A program made the position numbers and the translations under genes. Below, in pieces: positions 18,136-26,532 of a stretch of DNA of 28,125 bases (its first letter is position 1; every line of letters begins with the position of its first letter). This DNA comes from Phoronis australis (Eukaryota; Phoronida; Phoronidae), in NCBI GenBank assembly GCA_002633005.1, contig NMRA01001306.1:1-28125 (forward strand). Direction: 5' to 3'. A model generated the notes under the pieces. It was not told the origin of the DNA. It worked only from the letters and a program-made list of their open reading frames with translations, and did no database searches.

Positions 18136-18909
18136 TAATTTAATGCAAGGGTCGGTTTATCGACTAGAAAATGACTAGCCTTGGTACAAAGCTGTATACT
18201 TAATATACAGTGTTGCGCCAACGTAGGTAAAAAAGTGGTAAGATAAAATCTGACACAAAATTATTGTCATTAAAAACTACAGTCTTCCTTGAGTAAACTA
18301 AATTATTTAACGGTGTTGGAAAAAATGGCATTCTACTGTTATTCTGCTGCTAAAGTTGTGGAGCAATTTTTATAGCGACGACTTTCGGCGCCATGAAATA
18401 CTGCATCACCAATTGGCCAGTTTTTTTTTTCACCGATTCTTCTTTCACGAGGTTGCATAGATATCACAACAAATTATCGGAACTGGTTTCATTTAGTTAC
18501 GAGTTTTTAGAATGTTGATACTGAAAAAACGAATTTCAGAAGAAATTTTGCTGCTGCCAAGCTATCATCTCCCGAGAGATGTCGCAAAAATTTAGGAAAT
18601 GACGTATGCACGTATTCTTTTCAAAACGATGACATAACTTTTCTTTGTTGTAAAAAGTGAAGGATTACACAACAAAATGACGTTTATTAGATTGTTTTCC
18701 ACTTAGTTTACTTAAACGGCTGTAATGGGCAAGGTGAGTGTCATTTGATTCCCAGATGTTGCATGCACCCTGTTCGGTCTTTAGCTCTACATGTTGATAC
18801 AGGTTTCATGGCGAGTTGACAAGCAGGACTACCCTGGCTGTGTGCAATTTCGTGGTCTATGGTCATGGAAGAAAAACACACAGTGGTACCTAGCTGTATT
18901 TTGACGATA
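18136..18909. other. Non-coding stretch, nothing identified
   Basis: AT-rich, no open frame of note, no inverted or tandem repeats seen. Confidence 0.4.
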
Positions 18910-18917
18910 GCCTTCAT

Positions 18918-18992
18918 CACAGGCGTCCTCAGCTTCTGATCGTCCCCAATATGTAGTGTATTGGGGACGATCAGAAGCTGAGGACGCCTGTG
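18918..18992. mobile_element. 75-bp perfect hairpin element with 8-bp target duplication
   Basis: Two perfect 34-bp inverted arms (18918-18951 and 18959-18992) flank a 7-nt loop TGTAGTG. The element starts CACAGGCG and ends CGCCTGTG. GCCTTCAT occurs directly on both sides (18910-18917 and 18993-19000), the sign of insertion by an 8-bp-duplicating transposase such as hAT or P. Absence of any arm mismatch suggests a young or gene-converted copy. Confidence 0.8.
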
Positions 18993-19002
18993 GCCTTCAT
19001 AG

Positions 19003-19020
19003 GCCAGCTAGCTAGCTGGC
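19003..19020. repeat. 18-bp perfect palindrome
   Basis: GCCAGCTAGCTAGCTGGC reads the same on both strands and sits just outside the right target duplication of the hairpin element. Confidence 0.7.
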
Positions 19021-19296
19021 TAGAAAGTAACAAGATTTGCGGATTCTCTTCTTCAACAAACAATTAAAGAAAAAAGCAGTAGATGAATTTCTTAGCTCTA
19101 TTGGGGATTGGCTACTACACCATACTCAAAAATATAAGCAATTCTTCGCAAATCTTACCAACAATTTCTCAGACCGACAAAAAGTGCCTTGCAAACTTGT
19201 GGCTCAGCAATAACATTGTGTTCAAGCGACACCTACTGATAATTATCAGTACTACTGATAATTATTCTGACACGGTGCGCGTTAGGGCAGAACGCA

Positions 19297-19332
19297 CCAA
19301 TGAGTTAAATAGCTAGCTATTTATCTCATTGG
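19297..19332. repeat. 36-bp near-perfect palindrome
   Basis: CCAATGAGTTAAATAGCT is followed directly by its inverse with one mismatch (AGCTATTTATCTCATTGG). It is non-coding and could be the core of a tiny foldback element. Confidence 0.7.
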
Positions 19333-19455
19333 AATGTACTCACGTATACCAATTTGTGCCGTCTAAAAGGCACATTTTCGTAACTTAGGGATTGGTGCCG
19401 AACGCTTGTTGAGGTCTGTGTGTCTTCCTTTCCCGGCCTGACAGTGCCTGCTTGT

Positions 19456-19881
19456 CCTGCTCACGCGAACTTAGAATCCTGCTTAATCTCAAGATTTAGC
19501 GGAAGTGGGTGTTGCGTGAACTTGGACTACGCTGGGCAACTTGACAAGTTCGCTCAAAAAATCACGTTCATGTTCATAAAAATTTGCACTGCACTAAATC
19601 AAGTTACATTTGAATAAAATAATGTCAATTTTAACCAACCTTTTCTACTGACGGGCGATCAGCCATTTAGCCATTCACATATTCCTCCGGTTCAGCGACA
19701 CAAGTTACGGTAAACGAGAAAATGGTTGATCGCGAAGCCAATAATTACAAAAATTATTTTCACCGAACAAAAATTTCACCTTTTTGCATTAAAGAATATT
19801 CAATTCCTAGTTCACGCAATTGCACTCACTTTCGCTTAATCTTGAGATTAAGCAGGATTCCAAGTTCACGCACAGCAGATG
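19456..19881. mobile_element. Inverted-repeat element of about 430 bp
   Basis: The left arm 19456-19525 and right arm 19806-19881 are inverse copies, sharing the 20-mer AATCCTGCTTAATCTCAAGA and blocks such as GCGTGAACTTGG. The open frames inside (for example 19722-19973) run through the right arm and are not credible genes. Superfamily unknown. Confidence 0.6.
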
Positions 19882-19899
19882 AACTTAGAAACCTGTGTT

Positions 19900-21826
19900 C
19901 AACGATAGATGTCGTCACTCCTTTGCGGATCGGAACCCTCTGCTCCGCGCGCCGGACCCGCCAAAATATTTAGATAGTTTGATCAAAAAGATGGTTCGCT
20001 CAGAAACAAGAGCCAAGGTACCACCTTATGTTGCTTGTATTGTTATCATGAAAATGAAGTTCACTTTTTTACTAGATGACCCATTTTGCAGTGAGGCGTT
20101 ATATAATTCGTCACTGACAGGACATATATAAGCCAAACAATAAATTTCACATGGGTTGTTCATTAGTAGTAAAGCTTGAACTCTTCTTTTCTTTTTCTTC
20201 AGGTATGTATTCTGCCCATTTGCAATAAAAAATTTTAAAAGCTTCCTTGTGTCTCTCACAATGTGAGAGTACAGGTCACTCGGCAAACTATTTCAGGCTG
20301 CATGCCGTGATTTGATTTTTACTAGTCATGTAAAATCGTTTTTCGATTCTTGTGTCGTCTTTCCATCCTCTTGCCCTTCGTTATTCTGAAGTCTAAATCA
20401 CGTATTCGCTTGTACCACATTCTACTATTCAGTATAGTGACACCTTAAGTTTATTTTAGTCCTCATTCGGGCTGCTTATTTGTAGTGCCAGGCAACTTAA
20501 TTGACTGGTATCGCAATGAAAACTGGGATAAAACACATTAGTATTAGGAAACGTCACTGGAATTCCTTCCTTTTCCACCCTTTAGAAAAATGTATCATTC
20601 TACGGATTGAAAAATTGTCGGTCATTTCAATTCTGGCTCTAATTTTGGGCCTTCCTGTCCCACCGAAAAGAAAGCCAGATTTAGAAAAAAAGTCGAAAAA
20701 CACAAAATTGACTCTTTTCACTACGAAACTGCCTTGTCTTTTCCACAGCTCTACATGAGCCAACTGACATTATGATTAAAAAATTGAGGTCCCGGCAAAA
20801 GCTCTGCCATCCAAACACATTTTTGGCATGTTTGACGGGTATGTGAAATCGCAACAAATTTCTCAGTCACGCAGCAATTGACACCATGAATACTTCAGGT
20901 AGCTGACGTTTTGATGAAGATCTCAGCAACCCAACACAAAAAATAGATTCACTGAACCTACTTGCGATCATCTGCATACCTCAAAAGTACCCCCAACCTG
21001 GTCGACCCCAAGAATTCTACTGATTCATATGGAATTACGGCCGCGGGCATATTAGACGCGACAACAGTCTAAAACTGTACAGAGCCGCCTCAGCACCACC
21101 GACAAGTTACGTTGCTGGGACTAGATAGGGAATTAAGTTGCACTGGTGCGGAGCAGAACGAACATAAGGCGCTATCATACTAACTCAGGTATGAGAGGAG
21201 CCTCGATGTATACTGCCTTGGGACGAAAACTGTATGCCTTCTCTAAGGGTGATTCGGTAACTCAAATGTGCCAGGAATTTTCTTTCCACAGTTTTAGTAT
21301 CATTATTCATTTTAGTTTTCTTACGCCACCAAAATCACATTTTTTGAAAATTGAGAAAACTTTTCATATCGCTTACAAACACGCAAGTAGCCAAAAATGT
21401 ATATAGATACATGTAAATAGATGATAAGAAAGGCTAGTTTACATAACATAATAAATCTTACCTATTGAATGAAACTTCTAATTAAGAAAAAGGAGATTAA
21501 AATGTGAAGAAGAACACGATAATCAGTTTTAAATTAAATTTGAGCGCTACCTAGTGCCGCAATTACGGACTATTTTCTTTATTCAACACAACCCTGCATT
21601 TTTACAACAATTTAGGACAATAAATATAGGCATTGTATAAGCTACAATCACCAAGCCAACTCCGTTAGTATTATCTGCAGAGAACTTAATAAGGAGTTAC
21701 TGTACATTAAAGAATCATTAGCCATTCAGAACCAGCATGCCACTGAATCTCTGAATAACATGCGGAGCTCAGTGACCCTGCAGCTATGGTGATGACCAGC
21801 TACTGACCATATTCTATGTATCTCTC
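19900..21826. other. Long non-coding stretch
   Basis: Several frames of 70-86 codons occur (for example 20286-20026 minus, 20501-20758 plus, 21146-21406 plus), with no recognisable domain, signal peptide or convincing splice context. No structured repeat was found before the one at 21827. Confidence 0.4.
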
Positions 21827-21977
21827 ACTTCACTCTATGGATGTTACCTGAGCTGTATGTTGGCACTTGTTGTCCTTAATTGTTGTAAATATGATCCTGA
21901 TGATGTCTAATGAAAAGGTGAAACGTTGAATTGAACATGAACTTTTTTATTTGTGCGGCGATCGTCCGGTTTTTGAT
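21827..21977 (+). repeat. Interspersed repeat end, copy B
   Basis: Second copy of the family at 11800, same orientation. Both copies keep CTGATGA and GAAA exactly 16 bases apart (21897-21903 and 21920-21923 here; 11858-11864 and 11881-11884 in copy A). Confidence 0.6.
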
Positions 21978-22426
21978 CTTATTGTGGCCAAAAACTGATT
22001 TAACCCTGCATTTGCTTCGTATGCATTTTTAACAGTCATTGTTGTGTAGAAGTTGATCCAGGATATAAATTATGGAACACTGGCAGGCCAAAAATCCGTG
22101 TCATGTAAGTCACAGAAATTATAAGTGTTCACGAAGAACAAGCAAACAACTTTTATCAACGGTAACAAAGGTTTTTAACTAAGTCATTTTTGGCTAAAAC
22201 ATTTATTAATAGTATTTATTCGGGAAAAACAATTGCAAAATAACTTTTCACGGGGGACTCAGTTTCAGAAGTCAAACTGATTGAAAAATCATCAGTTTTA
22301 ATCCATAATATTTTAGCCAATATATCATTGCCCCGAAGTCATCGAGGATACCACAAAATATCTGACATTGCCGCAGAATGTGTTATTGTATTTTAGCATC
22401 GTTTCGGTTTGGCCATCCTATTGCCG

Positions 22427-23053
22427 TATAGCCCCGCAATTAGGCGCTTGTGCTTAATTGCGGGACTTAGATGCATGCGCCTACATGTATATGCGGGACA
22501 TTTAAGTAGAACTTGCATTGATTATGGAGCTCTGGATATAGGCGCACTTTCAATGTTATTTAAAAAAACACTTCTAGCTTGCACGTGGATAATAGTGCAA
22601 ATTCTTTCTAAAGACATGCTGCCGACGAACCTGTATTGCTTGTTCGACTTGACAGGAAAATAGCAAGTCTATGGATGAGACGTGAAAGCCAATGCCGCGG
22701 TAGTAGACAGTCAGGTTGAACAATCGCGATTCTATTGCAGTTAAACGTTGTAGAGTTAAGTATATTTTTAGATGAGGAGATGATCAAAGTGTTATTTTAT
22801 ACGCAAGTCGTTCTTAAAAATAAAGCTTGTAATGAGTTTTGTGTATTTTTAGAACTTAACTTCTTATGTATAATACTGATCCAGAATGTCACTAAAGCCA
22901 CACGCTGTTTGAAATAAAATGCATTTAGTGTATTTTTAAAACCATTCAAGATGCGCCTATAACCGGATCACCGCATGCGCCTATATGCAGGACATCTTGC
23001 GAAAAAACGCAGGGATCCGCATGTAGGTGCATGTGACTATTTGCTGGGCTATA
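22427..23053. mobile_element. Inverted-repeat element, 627 bp
   Basis: TATAGCCCCGCAA at the left pairs with TTGCTGGGCTATA at the right (one mismatch in 13). Subterminal GCATGCGCCTA units recur near both ends, and a GGATCCGCATGTAGG variant also lies near the right end. A 10-bp-stem hairpin (22433-22464, CCCGCAATTA...TAATTGCGGG) sits next to the left end. The 84-codon frame at 22409-22663 starts outside the left end and reads into it, so I do not call it a gene. Confidence 0.55.
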
Positions 23054-23678
23054 CAGTACACAACTTTCACTGTTGTTTACTGCCACAGCATCCCTTATTT
23101 GTACGTGTTATTTAATTGGTTAATTCTCGTAACTCTTAAGTCTCTCACTCTATTCCTTTCATTTGTATCACACAGTTTTTTAATTTTATAATTTTTACGT
23201 TTATTACTTGATCACAAGTACACAAATTTAAAAAGAAATACTTACAGTATTATAGCAAAATTGTTAGTAGCCGAATTTAAGCATTTATGACCATGTTGTG
23301 AAGGGTTTAATAGCTTCTAAGTTCTCAAGACGCCGCGCAAGAATGAAAAAGGGTGAATAGCGGCACATCATGGCGAATCTGACCACAGCAAAAAGGCGTG
23401 TCCATAATAGCGGTGCTGTTACTGCAATTTAAATGGTGTTGGGGTGACGATAATGGTTAAGATGGCGATTGTGGTGGCAATTTCAGGTACTATAGTAATC
23501 AAAACGTCACACTGTTGATCTTTCGCTGGTCAAGAGGAGCTGCACTCTTCCGCCAAAATACTAGTAATTTCGAGTCTTCTATTTTTAAGTAAGCATCTGT
23601 ATCGATTTTGCAAGTTCGATAAAAGTTGACACATGTGAATTGTAACATTCTTCTTTCATATATTTACAATCATTAACG
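23054..23678. other. Non-coding stretch, nothing identified
   Basis: No frame of note and no inverted repeat. A slightly GC-richer patch lies at 23330-23500. Confidence 0.35.
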
Positions 23679-23831
23679 ATGTCTATGAAGGTCAATGTAC
23701 ATCGATCATTTCACAAATTACGGGAAAATGACATAAGAGCAATGTTCGACGTCGGTGATGAAGATTACTGCACTAATATCGATGACGTTGATGCGAAAAT
23801 GGTGACATCTGGAGGTCATTTTTGCAAATAA
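23679..23831 (+). CDS. Small open frame, 50 residues, hypothetical
   Basis: ATG with A at -3 opens MSMKVNVHRS and closes at TAA after GGHFCK. The middle is acidic (FDVGDEDY...NIDDVDAK). The stop overlaps AATAAA (23828-23833 region), which is unusual for an expressed gene with a 3' UTR and may be coincidence. The 'basic start, then acidic' layout recalls N-termini of some DNA transposases, but there is no diagnostic motif. It could be chance. Confidence 0.25.
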   Translation: MSMKVNVHRSFHKLRENDIRAMFDVGDEDYCTNIDDVDAKMVTSGGHFCK

Positions 23832-24119
23832 AGTCCGTGGAATTAGTGTAGAGGGCTCGTGCGTCCAACAGAAGTCAACATATTAATTTGATATACATTT
23901 CCGTAACCAATTGGTATATCCAAAAGATGCTAACTTTTTATTGGTTTTACTTGGGAAATGTTCGTTTTGCTCATATCTTTCGCTTTTTGAAACTTATTTT
24001 CTGTTCTAGATTTTTTAAAACTAATAGTGGAGTTCTTGAACTTCAAGTGCGATCGTTTCGAATTTATAGACATGCACGTGCATTTTTAATCTAGAAAATC
24101 GCCAACTTGTCTTGCTTCT
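23832..24119. other. AT-rich stretch upstream of the peptide gene
   Basis: A 68-codon frame (23888-24094) rich in Phe, Ile and Tyr looks like AT-rich noise. The promoter of the downstream gene may begin here, but I see no TATA box that I would commit to. Confidence 0.3.
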
Positions 24120-24274
24120 GAACAATCTCTATTTAGCGCTGCTGTGAATGTGGTTACGTCATACAACGCCGACGTCACAAACGACGGTGAAATCGTTGAA
24201 GGTTAACGTTGCTTAATCGAAGTCAAAGAACGAATTCGTTAAGAGAGTTATCAAGTTCGTTACTGTTTAAAAAG
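24120..24274 (+). other. Probable non-coding leader exon of the peptide gene
   Basis: A candidate donor AAAAAG|GTTTGT ends the segment at 24274. The matching acceptor TTTTATATTTTCAG ends at 24480, leaving a 206-nt intron. The donor is weak and the 5' limit is arbitrary. Confidence 0.3.
24155..24177 (+). promoter_or_regulatory. Two CRE-like half sites near the presumed promoter
   Basis: TACGTCA (24155-24161) and GACGTCA (24171-24177) lie 16 bp apart, upstream of the leader splice donor of the secreted-peptide gene. CREB/ATF proteins bind TGACGTCA-like sites. Two in a row in AT-rich DNA are notable, but binding is inference. Confidence 0.35.
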
Positions 24275-24504
24275 GTTTGTATTTTTATTATCATAACAGT
24301 TATTTTGCAAAAATATCGATGTATGCTTGCTTCAAAATATTTTTAGACATAAATCATTCATAACTTTCGCTTATGAGAGTAAACGACAAAAGATCAAACC
24401 GAAAGGTTTGAAATAATGTTTCTTCTTTAAAATTTGCGAATTTTCTTTAGTGTTTTAAATTTGATCTTTTATATTTTCAGTCAATCATATATCTCGACAA
24501 CGCC

Positions 24505-24762
24505 ATGAGTGCCATCGTTCTTCTTCTCATTTCCATCCTCGGAGGAAGTCTTTTGGCTGAAGCGCGCCCTCTGGTCAGACCTGACACAGCTGAAGTGTCA
24601 ACAGAGGAACTGCAGCCTCAGGTTTTCAAGAAAACCGGTAAGGTTAAAAAAGTAGACACTGACTGCAGTTGGTTCTGGTCTGTACCCCGAATTATTTTTA
24701 AACCTGCGCTCACAGGCTCAAAAAACGCCGACCTGGCTGCATCAATGTTTGAAACGCTCTGA
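24505..24762 (+). CDS. Putative secreted peptide precursor, 85 residues
   Basis: The ATG lies 24 nt after a strong pyrimidine-rich acceptor (24480). The protein starts with a textbook signal peptide, MSAIVLLLISILGGSLLAEA, with likely cleavage after AEA. An acidic pro-region follows (DTAEVSTEELQPQ), then a basic cluster KKTGKVKK that could be a processing site, then DCSWFWSVPRIIF and an Ala-rich end ASMFETL. This is the layout of a peptide hormone, toxin-like or antimicrobial precursor, but I match it to no family and there is a single Cys, so no internal disulfide. A good donor (CCG|GTAAGG) at 24638 and acceptor (CTGCGCTCACAG) at 24715 define a 78-nt, in-frame, stop-free optional intron. Splicing it would remove the basic cluster and the CSWFWS segment and give 59 residues. 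Alternatively the donor joins an exon beyond the window. Confidence 0.5.
   Translation: MSAIVLLLISILGGSLLAEARPLVRPDTAEVSTEELQPQVFKKTGKVKKVDTDCSWFWSVPRIIFKPALTGSKNADLAASMFETL
24638..24715 (+). other. Possible in-frame retained intron, 78 nt
   Basis: Starts GTAAGG and ends CTCACAG after a T-rich ATTATTTTTAAACC stretch. The length is 26 codons with phase 1 at both ends, so retention or removal keeps the frame to the same TGA at 24760-24762. Confidence 0.35.
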
Positions 24763-24960
24763 TTTTCCAAGCAATGAGTAAAAACCGATTCCTGCATCAT
24801 TTTTGTCAGCCCCCTTTTCTGGAAAAATCAGTAACTAAACAAAATAGACCAGAATCAACTATGATTTTTGGACTAAAGGCAAACAAAGTTCGTTCAATTG
24901 TCATCTTTGATTAGTTTGTTGGTTTGTGCTGCACTGAATTTTAATGCACTTGATTGACAT

Positions 24961-25058
24961 CGCCGGCTCCAGCTAAGACAACTGATTGGTCTGTAAACGA
25001 GAAATGGTCACCAAGAACCAATGAGCTGTCTTTGTAGGTTGACCCGGCGGAACCGGCG
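24961..25058. repeat. Imperfect inverted repeat, about 98 bp
   Basis: CGCCGGCTCC and GGAACCGGCG mark the two ends, and inside them GACAACTGATTGGT inversely resembles ACCAATGAGCTGTC (12 of 14). It is possibly a worn miniature element in the 3' region of the peptide gene. Confidence 0.35.
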
Positions 25059-25229
25059 AACTCAAACAAGAGCAGCCAATAAGCTGCTACATGAAACGAT
25101 AAGATCATGTTCTATTAAAAGATAACAAGATATCCCTCAAGAAAAATCTCCATTGAGGCTCACATAAAACATAAAATAACTCAAAAAATAGTATTGCTCA
25201 TTCTGAAGTAATGATATTCATTTATATAT

Positions 25230-25235
25230 AATAAA
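25230..25235 (+). terminator. AATAAA, candidate polyadenylation signal for the peptide gene
   Basis: First AATAAA after the TGA at 24762 (about 470 nt downstream), in AT-rich sequence. A second one at 26613-26618 has a better GU-rich downstream element (CTTTGTGTTATTT). Either could end the transcript. Confidence 0.3.
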
Positions 25236-25389
25236 TTCAAAAAGCGATGGAGATGTCCATTTGTACCTATGATTTACAAAAATATAAGTTGTCAGGAAAC
25301 ACCAATAATTACATAATAACATGTTGGAAGTGGACATTACCAATTGGGGAGTGATTTTCGCATTTGGGATAGGTGGCCCGAACTTGAGC

Positions 25390-25788
25390 TTAGCTTTGAG
25401 TCTCGGTTGTAGTTAATCCGCCAAGTTGGCGCATTAGGTTTTGAAGATGGTTTGCAATAAGCCTACGCGGCCGGGAGGCTGGGGGGCCAGAAGGACCGGC
25501 ACGTTCTAAGACAAAAGTTAGTAGTACCGGTGTATAGTCGCAAATATCTGTAAGCACCGCAGATACAGGCACCTCTCTCTTTTCAGGCGGGAAGATTTCC
25601 ATGTTTCTTCCCGTAGTCGGCGGTACTGCAGCAGGTGTTGCATGGATCGTTGTCGCCTTCTTTCTCGCTGAGTGGAGCTGCCTACGTGCACCCGGCGTCA
25701 ACAAAGGAATGCTGTATCTTAGCAACGGAGAATATTCATACCACATAGTGTGAAGTGTGGTATCAGTGTTGCACCGAGAAGGACTCAT
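25390..25788 (-). CDS. Hypothetical open frame, 132 residues
   Basis: It starts MSPSRCNTD at 25788, just downstream (minus sense) of a TA-repeat, and ends TTTETQS before TAA. It is GC-richer than its surroundings and uses balanced codons, which argues for past or present coding. Visible features are a basic segment (ARRQLHSARKK), Pro-rich patches and a C-terminal stretch RRLIANHLQNLMRQLGG that could form a helix. No signal peptide and no known domain. It could be a real single-exon gene, one exon of a gene or a transposon fragment. Confidence 0.35.
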   Translation of the reverse strand: MSPSRCNTDTTLHTMWYEYSPLLRYSIPLLTPGARRQLHSARKKATTIHATPAAVPPTTGRNMEIFPPEKREVPVSAVLTDICDYTPVLLTFVLERAGPSGPPASRPRRLIANHLQNLMRQLGGLTTTETQS

Positions 25789-25808
25789 TATATATATATA
25801 TATATATT
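25789..25808. repeat. (TA)n microsatellite
   Basis: About nine TA units directly upstream of the minus-strand frame at 25788, followed by further AT-rich sequence. Confidence 0.8.
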
Positions 25809-26100
25809 TTTACATATATTTCCACATATATAAATTTCATTTTGTAAAGAAATTGGGAGAACTTTTACTTATTTTCTACAACTTCTTTATTTTGTATCTT
25901 AAGCGTTGCCAACCAGGCACTGTTAAATATTGTATCCAGTTTAATGTTTTACTATGTTGTGAACAAAACCATCTGTTTATTATTTCGGATATCGACTTTA
26001 AACTCCGAGCACATAACATTCAAAACTTCATCGTCACAGCTCTGTAAATTGTAATAGCCCAATTTCATTTGATCATCTTCATATCCAACATGGGACTATT

Positions 26101-26221
26101 GGCGCTAGTTGAACTCACATCTTCCCCGTCACCATATACCTTCCCGTAGCAGGTCCATCAACAAATGTGTCCTCTGCTCTCCATAAGGTCATGACGCGGT
26201 GGGTTGAGTTCAGCTAGTGCC
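26101..26221. mobile_element. Short inverted-repeat element, 121 bp
   Basis: GGCGCTAGTTGAACTCA (left) inversely matches TGAGTTCAGCTAGTGCC (right) at 15 of 17 positions. Non-coding. Confidence 0.5.
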
Positions 26222-26405
26222 ATCTGTCGCGTTGAATTCAAAACTCCATTTGATTTGCAATACAATCATGATACAGTGAATTTCATGTAACTGTTTTTTG
26301 TTCACAACACTTATAAGCCTACCGCCTCCTGTTCATTTTGTGAGTCTCAGCATTTTTTCTGTCACTTTAAAGACATAATTTCGTTACTTTTTGTTTTTGT
26401 ACATA

Positions 26406-26532
26406 GGACCCGGTTGCATAAAATATATAACGATGACGCCACAACCTCACCCGTCACGTTACCACTGCAGCACAATGCATCTCATATCATGCACCAATCG
26501 AAGCTATCCAGCTGTTTTATGCAACAAGGCCT
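26406..26532. mobile_element. Short inverted-repeat element with GTTGCATAAAA ends
   Basis: GTTGCATAAAA (26413-26423) and TTTTATGCAAC (26515-26525) are perfect inverses, and similarity extends outward (GGACCCG versus GGCCTT). Non-coding miniature element of about 127 bp. Confidence 0.55.

Noticed and set aside
22409-22663. 84-codon plus-strand frame
   Set aside because: It starts outside the left end of an inverted-repeat element and reads through its subterminal repeats; no domain.
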